Assembly (NCBI GenBank): GCA_045531205.1
Contig: JAZSDN010000033.1
Span: 1 to 37,481 of the forward strand
Reading direction: 5' to 3'
DNA length: 37,481 nucleotides
Source: JAZNQL01 sp045531205
Lineage (GTDB): Bacteria; Bacillota; Clostridia; UMGS1883; UMGS1540
Below the pieces are notes generated by a model. It was not told where the DNA came from. It searched no databases and was given only the letters and a program-made list of their open reading frames with translations. Both the position numbers and the translations under genes were made by a program. Positions 1 to 6,575 of this stretch are shown piece by piece. Numbering within the stretch: position 1 is the stretch's first letter; every line of letters starts with the position of its first letter.

Positions 1-50
1 AAAAGCATACAGGACTTTCGCCAATAGAGTACAGGGCTATATTTAAATAA
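1..50 (+). CDS. IS3-family transposase, C-terminal fragment (partial)
   Basis: The third frame of the first 50 bases reads KHTGLSPIEYRAIFK followed by TAA. The pattern L-S-P-I-E-Y-R just before the stop is the usual C-terminal end of IS3-family OrfB integrases of the rve/DDE type. Only 15 residues are inside the window, so the assignment rests on one short motif. The gene enters from beyond the left edge and its upstream part cannot be seen. A wholly different protein ending in a similar motif remains possible. Confidence 0.5.
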   Translation, partial: KHTGLSPIEYRAIFK

Positions 51-81
51 AAAATGGGATGTAAAAAAAGTCCAGACCGCA
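1..81 (+). mobile_element. Right end of a probable IS3-family element
   Basis: Downstream of the transposase fragment there are about 30 bp that read GGGATGTAAAAAAAGTCC and end in GACCGCA. IS3-family elements end in 5'-TG...CA-3', so position 81 is a reasonable terminus. The left end lies outside the window, so neither the inverted repeat nor the target duplication can be checked here. Confidence 0.35.
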
Positions 82-102
82 AAAAACAAAGAAATATTGT
101 AG

Positions 103-136
103 GGAACGCCCATAAAGGGCGTTCCTTATTTTTTCA
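103..136 (+). terminator. Intrinsic terminator after the IS3 remnant
   Basis: GGAACGCCC (103-111) pairs perfectly with GGGCGTTCC (117-125) around an ATAAA loop and is followed by TTATTTTTTTC. The stem also resembles the GGGAACGCCC-type palindromic modules found elsewhere in the window, so it may be a repeat acting as a terminator. Confidence 0.6.
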
Positions 137-163
137 GGGAGGGCGTGGAAACCTTCCCATACA
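137..163. repeat. Short palindromic module C, copy 1
   Basis: GGGAGGGCGTGGAAACC followed by TTCCCATACA. The same module recurs at 26985-27011 and 37306-37332 with one or two changes. Its ends GGGAGGG and CCTCCC/CTTCCC are inverted. It codes for nothing recognisable. Confidence 0.6.
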
Positions 164-337
164 GATAAATTAGGTCGAAAAAATCTTTTTTTTGATTTTT
201 TCTTAAAAATTTATGTTTTTTGCTATGAACAAACCTCGCCTCTCGACGTACCTTTGTACGCCTTCGGGTATCCCAAAACAAGGCAAGCCTTGTTTTGGCT
301 CAGTTTGTCCATTCTGAAACATTTTTTCCTATCCCCC
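164..337. other. Non-coding stretch with one long hairpin
   Basis: No gene is visible between module C and the asp23 terminator. CCAAAACAAGGC (273-284) and GCCTTGTTTTGG (287-298) form a perfect 12-bp inverted repeat separated by AA. A smaller inverted pair GTAC/GTAC lies at about 247-259. Neither hairpin is followed by a T-run on the plus strand, so they look like repeat remnants more than terminators. Confidence 0.5.
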
Positions 338-370
338 AAAAAAAGGAGCTGTATTTTTTACAGCTCCTTT
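338..370 (-). terminator. Terminator of the spoIIIA-asp23 operon
   Basis: AAAGGAGCTGTA (342-353) and TACAGCTCCTTT (359-370) form a perfect 12-bp stem with a five-base loop. On the minus strand the stem runs into seven T residues. It starts four bases after the stop codon of the Asp23-family gene, which is the last gene of the minus-strand operon. Confidence 0.85.
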
Positions 371-373
371 CTA

Positions 374-775
374 TTATTCTTCTGTTTGCGGAATTATTTC
401 TTCCGCTATTTCTTCGTCTTTAGGAATGTTTACTCCGTCAATATGAACATTTACTCTTTCAACGTCAAGTCCTGTCATATTTTCAAGCTCTTCCTTAACA
501 CGTTCCTGAATCTTCCATGCAACCTCGGGAATTTTTATTCCGTATTTTACTATTACGTGAATGTCAACTATTACTTTTCCTTCTTTTACTTCTGCCTTTA
601 TTCCCTTTGAAGCCGAAGCATTTTTCTTTGTGCCCAAAATTTCCGCTATTCCGCTTGTTATTGCAGAACCGCCCATTGCGTATACACCGTCAATCTCGCT
701 TGTTGCAATGCCTGATATTATAGCAATAACTTCATCCGAAATTTTTATATTTCCCATGTTTTCTTTGTTTTCCAT
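374..775 (-). CDS. Asp23/Gls24 family protein (YqhY-like)
   Basis: A 133-residue protein with the Asp23/Gls24 fold signature: ISDEVIAIISGIATSEIDGV near the N-terminus, a central KVIVDIHVIVKYG strand, and VNVHIDGV near the end. The C-terminus is acidic (EEIAEEIIPQTEE). There is no signal peptide or membrane segment, so it should be cytosolic. ATG at 775 is preferred over the GTG at 784 because that GTG overlaps the AAAGG ribosome site. It is the last gene of the spoIIIA run, the position yqhY occupies close to spoIIIA in Bacillus. In Firmicutes these small proteins are linked to envelope stress or to acetyl-CoA carboxylase control. The exact role here is not shown by the sequence. Confidence 0.85.
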   Translation of the reverse strand: MENKENMGNIKISDEVIAIISGIATSEIDGVYAMGGSAITSGIAEILGTKKNASASKGIKAEVKEGKVIVDIHVIVKYGIKIPEVAWKIQERVKEELENMTGLDVERVNVHIDGVNIPKDEEIAEEIIPQTEE

Positions 776-846
776 TTTGTTCACACCTTTCTTATGTTAA
801 TTGTATCATAAGTTTTTAATCTTCGCAAGATGTTCGGCAAATTTTT

Positions 847-1347
847 TCATGCAGCTTCAACAACCTTTATATTGTTTGGCTCGGCACCTGTTTTTTCCTG
901 AACAATGCTTACTATTACGGCAACGCTTTCGGCTGTAAGCTTTTGCTCGTCTTTTACTATTACGTTTACTCCGCTGTCAGAAATGTAAACCATTGCATCC
1001 ACAAAGCCTTTGGCTTTAATCTCGGTTTCTATTTCGTTTTCAAGCCCCGAAGCATGGGCAATTTTTTCTATTTCTTCTCTTGCCGAGGCTATTGCCTCGT
1101 CATTTGCTCCTTCCTGATAAACAATTTCGTTTAAAACCTCTATACTGCCCTCACGGCTTATTTCCCTGTCAAGACGTGCTTCGTCAAAAAAGTTTGCGTC
1201 ATCCTCAACAAGCTGTACACTGCCTATGGGGTTTGAGGCGGTAATTTCTTCTGTTTTATTCTTATAGCTTAAATTTGCATATCCCGCCATCCCAAGTAAT
1301 AGGGCAAGACCTATTACCGTTGCCTGTTTTCTTTTAATTACTATCAT
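847..1347 (-). CDS. spoIIIAH: Stage III sporulation protein AH
   Basis: A 166-residue bitopic membrane protein with basic residues KRK, one transmembrane helix at about residues 9-26, and an extracytoplasmic C-terminal domain (about 85-166) of the YscJ/PrgK ring-building type, visible in the segments IETEIKAKGFVDAMVYIS and NNIKVVEA. In sporulation SpoIIIAH sits in the mother-cell membrane and binds forespore SpoIIQ across the intermembrane space to form the feeding-tube channel. The start is placed at the second ATG (1347), because GGAG lies only one base before the first ATG. The spoIIIAG stop overlaps that first ATG, so translation is probably coupled. The domain call is from known family architecture plus this operon position. 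Confidence 0.9.
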   Translation of the reverse strand: MIVIKRKQATVIGLALLLGMAGYANLSYKNKTEEITASNPIGSVQLVEDDANFFDEARLDREISREGSIEVLNEIVYQEGANDEAIASAREEIEKIAHASGLENEIETEIKAKGFVDAMVYISDSGVNVIVKDEQKLTAESVAVIVSIVQEKTGAEPNNIKVVEAA

Positions 1348-1349
1348 TT

Positions 1350-1811
1350 TCATACTCCTTTAAACACTCCTATACATTTAGCTGAAAGTCCCGTCAATGC
1401 CGAAACCGCCTTTATTACATTTACCTTAACAGAAGAGCTTGCTCCGCCCTCGCATATAACCACTACGCCCAAAAGCTCGGGCGTTGTTTCGTACAAAATT
1501 ACCTCGCCTGAATTTGAAAATACCACCTCTTCCTCTTTTCTTTCCTTATCCTCGGTTATATTCTTTGCCAAAACCTTTTCGGCTGTTTTTTTGTAATTTA
1601 CTATTACCTCGGTTTTACCTACTCCCGCCATTTTGGAAAGAGTTTTTTCGAGTCTTTGTTCAAAGTCGGGGAGCTCTGTGCTTTTTGCTTCTTCTTTTTC
1701 CGTTTTTGGAAGCGACGATATAAAAAGCATTATTACTGCTATAATCAGTATTACATAAAGCCATTTTTTATTCTTTTTTTGTGCAAAAAAATCACTCAAT
1801 TTTAATATCAT
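1350..1811 (-). CDS. spoIIIAG: Stage III sporulation protein AG
   Basis: A 153-residue protein with a cytosolic basic stretch (QKKNKK), a transmembrane helix at about 17-34, and an extracytoplasmic domain containing LSKMAGVGKTEVIVNYKKT and the conserved end VVICEGGA...VKVNVIKAVSALTGL. In other spore formers SpoIIIAG forms a large ring in the mother-cell side of the channel. ATG at 1811 has GGAG nine bases upstream. The alternative TTG at 1826 sits inside that ribosome site. It overlaps spoIIIAF upstream by 20 bases, as expected for a tightly coupled operon. Confidence 0.9.
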   Translation of the reverse strand: MILKLSDFFAQKKNKKWLYVILIIAVIMLFISSLPKTEKEEAKSTELPDFEQRLEKTLSKMAGVGKTEVIVNYKKTAEKVLAKNITEDKERKEEEVVFSNSGEVILYETTPELLGVVVICEGGASSSVKVNVIKAVSALTGLSAKCIGVFKGV

Positions 1812-2190
1812 AGCGTGAAACTCCAAGCTCCTTTGTTATAAATTTTACTGTATCGTTACCGCCTTTTCCATAAAGGGTTACGCTTTGTATACTGCCGCTT
1901 GGCAAAATGGTAACGTCTGCTTTTATTCCTTCTATTTCTTCTATTCTGGCCTCGGCTGTTTTCTCTGCTTCCTCAATTATTTTTGATTGTGCCTCTTCTT
2001 CAAAATCAATATGGTTTTGAGGAATTATGCTTTCAATATCCGCTCCCGAAAGAGGAATCACAAGCATCCCCGTTAAAATTATGCCTATTATTGAAGAGGC
2101 ATATTTTTTTATGCCCCCTTCGGGGAGCACACTCTCGCTTACTGCGGCAATTATTGCCGCTGCGATAAAGGTTATGATATATTGCTTCAT
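1792..2190 (-). CDS. spoIIIAF: Stage III sporulation protein AF
   Basis: A 132-residue protein with two N-terminal transmembrane segments (about 3-20 and 29-48) and a mixed alpha/beta C-terminal domain on the cytosolic or intermembrane side. The second helix region, YASSIIGIILTGMLVIPLSG, is typical of SpoIIIAF. Its start ATG overlaps the spoIIIAE stop codon in an ATGA arrangement at 2187-2190. It is required with the other spoIIIA genes for late forespore gene expression in known spore formers. The assignment relies on both the segment pattern and the fixed gene order AA to AH. Confidence 0.85.
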   Translation of the reverse strand: MKQYIITFIAAAIIAAVSESVLPEGGIKKYASSIIGIILTGMLVIPLSGADIESIIPQNHIDFEEEAQSKIIEEAEKTAEARIEEIEGIKADVTILPSGSIQSVTLYGKGGNDTVKFITKELGVSRYDIKIE

Positions 2191-3248
2191 ACTCCCCCCG
2201 CCTTTATAAGTATTGAAAGAAATATTATTGACCCTGCACCCGATGCCGCCATCATTCCTATAAAGTGTTTAATGGTGTCTGCCGTTTCGCCCAAAGCAGA
2301 GCCTATTTTACTACCCGATACCACATTGCACAGTGCCGCCGTTAAATTATATATAAATACTGCCGCCGCCATTTTTATTATGGGGTATAAAATTATTGCC
2401 AGAATAAGAAGTATCCCCGCAGCTCCCGCTGTATTTTTAATTATGGCACTGCTTTTTGCAACGGCTTCTGCGGCATCTGATAAAATTCCTCCCAAAACAG
2501 GGATGCCCGAGCTTGCGGCAAACTTAACTCCTTTTTGAACTGCGGCATCAAGCGTACCTGATGCAAAACCGCCTGCCCCTATTATTGTGCAAAAAATTGT
2601 TTGAGAGCCGCACACAAGCCACATAGCACTTTTTCTTAAAATAGCGGCAAGATTTTTAAGGGGAAACCTTTTTGAAATCCCGCCCACAACCGACAGGGCA
2701 AACGAAACAAAAAGGGCGGGAATTCCTATGTATGTCATAATATAGCTTGCTATTGTTCCCGAAACAAGAATGGGAACGCAAAGACCTGCCGAGCTTACAT
2801 TCCCGCCGGATGCGAGCAGTACCCCAAACGAAGGCACTGCCGCACTCATAAAAACATTTGAGTTTTTTACTGCTCCTTCTGCCATTTTGGCAATTTCAGA
2901 AAATGCCGTACAACATATCCCCGCAACCACAACCGAGCATATTAAAAAGGCTGTTTTTTCCGCCCCCTCTTCAAAGCCCGAAACAATGCTGTATAAAACT
3001 GCAATTATAAATACTGCCGTGGCACTTTTTGCCGCTGTTTTTATTTCTTTTATAAATATGTTTAAAATATTTTCCCATATAAGGGTAAGCTTTTGTTCTT
3101 TGGGGTTATCTATAATATCCCTAAAATCAAACTCGCCAAAAATTTCGGTTGCACTTTGTGTATCAACTAAATCTGCCGCGTCATAAACATCGGCAGACAC
3201 CGAAAGAGGAACACAAAGCAAAAAAAGCAGTACCAAAAACTTTTTCAC
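2187..3248 (-). CDS. spoIIIAE: Stage III sporulation protein AE
   Basis: A 353-residue polytopic membrane protein. A signal peptide ends at about Ala19 (LSVSA), followed by an extracytoplasmic segment of about 60 residues and seven or so hydrophobic helices rich in Gly/Ala/Ser. The core includes VPSFGVLLASGG, KRFPLKNLAAILRK and ASSGIPVLGGILSDAAE, which are characteristic of SpoIIIAE. It is the largest membrane subunit of the SpoIIIA channel complex. Its start overlaps the spoIIIAD stop and its stop overlaps the spoIIIAF start, both by four bases, so translation is probably coupled through AD-AE-AF. Confidence 0.93.
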   Translation of the reverse strand: MKKFLVLLFLLCVPLSVSADVYDAADLVDTQSATEIFGEFDFRDIIDNPKEQKLTLIWENILNIFIKEIKTAAKSATAVFIIAVLYSIVSGFEEGAEKTAFLICSVVVAGICCTAFSEIAKMAEGAVKNSNVFMSAAVPSFGVLLASGGNVSSAGLCVPILVSGTIASYIMTYIGIPALFVSFALSVVGGISKRFPLKNLAAILRKSAMWLVCGSQTIFCTIIGAGGFASGTLDAAVQKGVKFAASSGIPVLGGILSDAAEAVAKSSAIIKNTAGAAGILLILAIILYPIIKMAAAVFIYNLTAALCNVVSGSKIGSALGETADTIKHFIGMMAASGAGSIIFLSILIKAGGV

Positions 3249-3625
3249 GGAATAATACTCACCACCGTTTCAAAAAGCGATTTTATAACGGGCAAAGCAA
3301 GGGATAAAAGAATTATTTTTCCGCCCATTTCAAGCTTTGCGGCAAGTGCACCTTCGCCCGCATCACGGCAAAGCTCCCCACCGTATTTTACTATAAAGGC
3401 TATGCCCAAAACCTTAATAACAAGCCCCATCCCCGAAAGATTTGCACTGTCGGCTATGCTTTTAAACCCTGCTATAAAGTCCGAAAAGTAAGGAAACATC
3501 ATTGCCGCAATTATACATCCTGCGGCAAGACTTACCAAAAAGGCAAAGCTTTTGTTATATTCTTTTAAATATATTGCCATTACCGTACCCAAAAGGGCTA
3601 TGGCAAGGATTCTTAAAATATCCAT
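3245..3625 (-). CDS. spoIIIAD: Stage III sporulation protein AD
   Basis: A 126-residue protein with about four hydrophobic helices and the SpoIIIAD segments YNKSFAFLVSLAAGCIIAA, VIKVLGIAFIVKYGGELCRD and LEMGGKIILLSLALPVIKSL. It resembles the small membrane export subunits of secretion systems (FliQ-like) and is paired with SpoIIIAC. Its ATG overlaps the TAA of spoIIIAC (TAATG), and no strong Shine-Dalgarno site is present, so reinitiation from spoIIIAC is likely. Confidence 0.92.
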   Translation of the reverse strand: MDILRILAIALLGTVMAIYLKEYNKSFAFLVSLAAGCIIAAMMFPYFSDFIAGFKSIADSANLSGMGLVIKVLGIAFIVKYGGELCRDAGEGALAAKLEMGGKIILLSLALPVIKSLFETVVSIIP

Positions 3626-3819
3626 TAAAGTCCGAAAAGGCTTTTAACCGTGCTGAACAAATCGCTTATTTGCCTTACCACTATAAAAAGCACCACGGTA
3701 AGACCGGCAAGTGTTGTAAGCATTGCCTGCTCCTCACGCCCCGAGCGTGTTAACAGCTGGTTTAAAACTGCCACTATTATTCCTATTGCCGCTACCTTAA
3801 AAATTAAATCAACTTCCAT
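3625..3819 (-). CDS. spoIIIAC: Stage III sporulation protein AC
   Basis: A 64-residue protein with two transmembrane helices joined by a polar turn, LTRSGREEQAM, which is the conserved SpoIIIAC loop. The usual length of the family is about 65 residues. A TAGGTG ribosome site lies six bases before the ATG. It lies in the standard position between spoIIIAB and spoIIIAD. Confidence 0.92.
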   Translation of the reverse strand: MEVDLIFKVAAIGIIVAVLNQLLTRSGREEQAMLTTLAGLTVVLFIVVRQISDLFSTVKSLFGL

Positions 3820-3828
3820 TTTTTACAC

Positions 3829-4299
3829 CTAAATAAATATTATTACCACTGCCGCCGCACATAAAACTCCGCCTGCGGTATAAAGCTTTGAAAGGCGGGA
3901 TGCGTTTTTTATTGCTTCTTCTTTTAAAACCTCTATATTTTTTCGGCACAAAAGAGCATTTTTTATTTGCCCTTCCTTATCCTGTGCCGAAAGTCCTTCA
4001 CCAAAAATCTGCAGTACTCGTCTTTCGGGAGGGTCTATTCTGAATTCCTCCAAAGCATCCAAAAAGCCTTTTGTGCCCGTATTCCCCAAAAGCTCGGCGC
4101 CTCTGCAAAAAAGCTGACTCCCCGAACAGAAAAGGGCCTCGGGCAAGGGCATACTTGCGGCAGAAACCGCATTTTCAAAGCCTAAAAGAGCTTTTTCTGT
4201 TTCGGTTAAAAATTTTACACGTCTTTTTAAGCCTTCAGCTTTTAAAAAGCCCCAAAACGAAACTGTGCAAAAAATTATAAATAACGATATAAATTTCAT
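3829..4299 (-). CDS. spoIIIAB: Stage III sporulation protein AB
   Basis: A 156-residue protein with an N-terminal transmembrane helix (about 3-18), a soluble helical middle part and a second hydrophobic helix at the extreme C-terminus (about 138-156, LYTAGGVLCAAAVVIIFI). This two-ended anchor with a GspF-like helical core is the SpoIIIAB pattern. It is thought to partner the SpoIIIAA ATPase. The ATG overlaps the spoIIIAA stop (TGATG), and AAAGGA precedes it by about seven bases. Confidence 0.9.
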   Translation of the reverse strand: MKFISLFIIFCTVSFWGFLKAEGLKRRVKFLTETEKALLGFENAVSAASMPLPEALFCSGSQLFCRGAELLGNTGTKGFLDALEEFRIDPPERRVLQIFGEGLSAQDKEGQIKNALLCRKNIEVLKEEAIKNASRLSKLYTAGGVLCAAAVVIIFI

Positions 4300-5153
4300 C
4301 AGTATATCCTTTCGATTTTTCCTATATTTTTGCTTAAAACTATTACGCGTTCAAAGGTTTTGTCCAAAATAAGCTCGCCTATCCCGGAGCGTTTTGCTTG
4401 CTCAATACCCTTTGCGTGAAGCGAGCATATAACGCAAACCCCGCACCTTACAAGCTTTTTTATACACATAATATCTTCATCGCTTCCTATTTCGTCGGTT
4501 ATAATAACCTCGGGGGACATTGCCCTTAAAAGCATAGAGGCACACTCTACTTTGGGACCTGTAAAAACATCGGTGAAATATCCCACATCAAGAGCGGGAA
4601 CGCCTTTATAAGCTGCCGCTATTTCTCCACGCTCGTCACAAATGCTGACTCTTACCCCGCTATTTGAAAGACTGCGTGCAATATCCCTTAAAAGTGTTGT
4701 TTTGCCACAGCCGGGGGGCGATATAATAAGGGTATTGGGTAACTCTTCCAAAAAAGGCATAACCTCGTCTGCCGCACCCTTTACCTCGTGTGCTATTCGC
4801 AAATTTATCGAGCTTATTTCACGAAGAGCAGTAATTTTTCCGTTCTCTGCTACGGCTTTTCCCGATACTCCTGCTCTGTGTCCTCCCTCTAAAGATAAAA
4901 AGCCTTGACGCAGACTTTCCTGCTCGGAATAAACAGAGCCGCGGCTCATTTTTTCTAATGTTTTGTTAATAATATCTCCATTTACCATAATTCCGCCCGA
5001 AAGAGTTGGTCCATTTTTATCCAAAAAATATGCTCTGTCCAAAAAAGCGCTTAAGGGTGCACCTGCACATAGCCTTATCTCACGCACTTTTTCCATATTA
5101 AGTTTTGAAACTGCCGAAGCTACAGGCTCGGGAAAATAATCTTGTATTCTCAT
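4299..5153 (-). CDS. spoIIIAA: Stage III sporulation protein AA (ATPase)
   Basis: A 284-residue cytosolic ATPase, related to type II/IV secretion ATPases, that is thought to energise the SpoIIIA channel. The Walker A motif SPPGCGKTT is at 145-153 and the Walker B motif VIITDE at 216-221. An N-terminal domain carries MSRGSVYSEQESLRQGFLSL and GGHRAGVSG, both diagnostic for SpoIIIAA. It is the first gene of the operon, transcribed away from tmcAL. Family members are usually somewhat above 300 residues, so this one is slightly short, but both ends look complete. The ribosome site AAAGGG is rather far (about 14 bases) from the ATG. A sigma-E promoter would be expected upstream in 5154-5200 but I could not identify it with confidence. 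Confidence 0.94.
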   Translation of the reverse strand: MRIQDYFPEPVASAVSKLNMEKVREIRLCAGAPLSAFLDRAYFLDKNGPTLSGGIMVNGDIINKTLEKMSRGSVYSEQESLRQGFLSLEGGHRAGVSGKAVAENGKITALREISSINLRIAHEVKGAADEVMPFLEELPNTLIISPPGCGKTTLLRDIARSLSNSGVRVSICDERGEIAAAYKGVPALDVGYFTDVFTGPKVECASMLLRAMSPEVIITDEIGSDEDIMCIKKLVRCGVCVICSLHAKGIEQAKRSGIGELILDKTFERVIVLSKNIGKIERIY

Positions 5154-5198
5154 ATTTTTATACTATTACCCTTTGTCCCATTTTAGAACAAGTTTGTC

Positions 5199-5227
5199 TT
5201 GTAACAAAAAAAGATTTATGCTATAAT
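5199..5227 (+). promoter_or_regulatory. Sigma-A-type promoter upstream of tmcAL
   Basis: TTGTAA (5199-5204), 17 bases, then TATAAT (5222-5227). The -10 is perfect and the -35 matches at four of six bases. A perfect 11-bp inverted repeat, GAGTTTAATCG/CGATTAAACTC with a five-base spacer, starts immediately after the -10 (5228-5254) and would overlap the transcription start. It could be an operator or the 5' hairpin of the leader. Confidence 0.6.
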
Positions 5228-5255
5228 GAGTTTAATCGTTTCACGATTAAACTCA

Positions 5256-5430
5256 GCGATATAAATTCCTGAAGGAATTTGCGATATGTACTTCGTACGC
5301 GATATATCTTCGATGCGATATGTGCCTGCGGCACGAGAATAGGAATTTATATCATATCGCAACGAAGCAAAGCGGAGTTATATCGCATTTGAGAAACAAA
5401 TATATCGCACGAACGAAGTGAGTATATCGC
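5256..5430. repeat. Mirrored GCGATAT repeat element in the tmcAL leader
   Basis: GCGATAT occurs at 5256, 5281, 5299 and 5315, and its complement ATATCGC at 5354, 5380, 5402 and 5424. The outer part pairs GCGATATAAATTCCT (5256-5270) with AGGAATTTATAT (5341-5352). Small hairpins such as GTACTTCGTAC and GTGCCTGCGGCAC lie between. The element is non-coding and sits between the promoter and the start codon of tmcAL. The rest of 5154-5531 holds the divergent spoIIIAA upstream region and about 100 AT-rich bases. Confidence 0.75.
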
Positions 5431-5531
5431 AGAAAGAAGAATAAATTATGAATGATAAAACAATAAAGGAACAAGATAATTCCATCATCTAAATTATGCA
5501 TCAACTTTAAAATAACAAAAGAGGTGATTTT

Positions 5532-6575
5532 TTGAAAACTGCTGCAATAATAGCTGAATACAATCCTTTTCACGAAGGTCATTTATATCAAATAAAAAAT
5601 ACGCCTGCAGACTGCATTGTTGTTTTAATGAGCGGCGATTTTGTTCAGTGCGGAGAACCTGCGGTGTACCCAAAACACCTTCGGGCAAAAACGGCTCTTG
5701 AAAACGGGGCTGACCTTGTTTTGGAGCTTCCCTGCCTTTATGCATTATCGGGGGCAGAAAGCTTTGCACTTGGGGCAATAAAAACTTTAAATGCACTCTC
5801 TTGTGTTGATTTTTTGTGCTTTGGCAGCGAAACGGGCGAAATTTCGCCACTCGAAAAAATTGCCGATGCTTTGATTTTTGAATCTCCAAAGTTTAAAGAA
5901 GCTTTGCAACAAAAGCTTTTTGAAGGTGCTTCCTTTGCCGAGGCAAGAGAAGCGGCTCTTTGTGCCTCGGGGACAGACGGGGACATAATAAAAACCCCCA
6001 ACAACATTTTGGGGGTTGAATATATAAAGGCGTTAAAAAAGACAAAAAGCCAGATTAAACCCTTTACCATAAAAAGAAATCAGGAATTTAAAAGTGCAAG
6101 AGAAATACGTCATACACTTACAGACAGCGTTTCTCTTCTTGATTTTGAGCAAATGATTTTATATTCCTTAACCGTTTCCTCTCTTATTCCCTTTGAAGGT
6201 GGGGACGGGGTTTTTGAAAGAATTATGAAAGCAGACAAAACAAGCCTTTCCTCTCTTTTCGAAACTGCAAAAAGCAAAAGACATACCATGGCAAGAATAA
6301 AAAGATGCGTTTTACATTCTCTTTTGCAAAACGATTTGTCACCATTTTCAGACCCTTCATATATCCGTGTGCTTGCGGCAAACAAAACGGGAACAGAGTT
6401 TCTTTCTTCTGTAAAGAAAACTGCGGCTTTGCCCATAATAACAAAACCCTCCGCATATAATAATGCGGAGGATAAAATATGGCAGCTTGAAAACAGGGCG
6501 GCTGATATTTATTCACTGGCAAGCGGCTTGCCTTTGGGACGCAACCTCAAAACCTCACCCTATATCTGCAAATAA
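5532..6575 (+). CDS. tmcAL: tRNA(Met) cytidine acetate ligase TmcAL
   Basis: A 347-residue nucleotidyltransferase-fold protein. The HIGH-like motif HEGH is at residues 14-17 in AEYNPFHEGHLYQI, followed by SGDFVQCGEPAVYPKHLRA, GADLVLELPCLYALSGAESF and LCFGSETG, all typical of the family formerly called DUF795. Family members acetylate C34 of elongator tRNA(Met) using acetate and ATP. The TTG start at 5532 follows GAGGTGATTTT, the same start context used by spoVAC and the L7Ae-like gene. At 347 residues it is shorter than the common length of about 400, but it reads through to the conserved-looking C-terminus. It converges on mtaB and the last 21 bases of the two genes overlap. Two terminator-like hairpins on the opposite strand lie inside it. 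Confidence 0.9.
   Translation: MKTAAIIAEYNPFHEGHLYQIKNTPADCIVVLMSGDFVQCGEPAVYPKHLRAKTALENGADLVLELPCLYALSGAESFALGAIKTLNALSCVDFLCFGSETGEISPLEKIADALIFESPKFKEALQQKLFEGASFAEAREAALCASGTDGDIIKTPNNILGVEYIKALKKTKSQIKPFTIKRNQEFKSAREIRHTLTDSVSLLDFEQMILYSLTVSSLIPFEGGDGVFERIMKADKTSLSSLFETAKSKRHTMARIKRCVLHSLLQNDLSPFSDPSYIRVLAANKTGTEFLSSVKKTAALPIITKPSAYNNAEDKIWQLENRAADIYSLASGLPLGRNLKTSPYICK
5990..6017 (-). terminator. Terminator-like hairpin antisense within tmcAL
   Basis: On the minus strand AACCCCCAA pairs with TTGGGGGTT (arms 5993-6001 and 6009-6017, seven-base loop) and runs into TTTTTATTAT. On the plus strand there is no T-run. It would stop minus-strand transcripts reading through from mtaB, whose stop lies about 540 bases upstream in the direction of transcription. 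Confidence 0.5.
6441..6471 (-). terminator. Probable mtaB terminator inside tmcAL
   Basis: CCTCCGCAT (6448-6456) and ATGCGGAGG (6463-6471) form a perfect 9-bp stem with a six-base loop. On the minus strand it is followed by GTTTTGTT. It begins about 85 bases after the mtaB stop and lies in the coding sequence of tmcAL. The T-run is short, so termination may be weak. Confidence 0.45.

Noticed and set aside
254..610. 118-codon plus-strand reading opposite the Asp23-family gene
   Set aside because: It is very rich in Phe, Tyr and Leu and lies antisense to a well-supported gene, so it is a shadow.
5256..5430. CRISPR array
   Set aside because: GCGATAT words are only seven bases, change orientation midway and have unequal short spacers. 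There are no cas genes.
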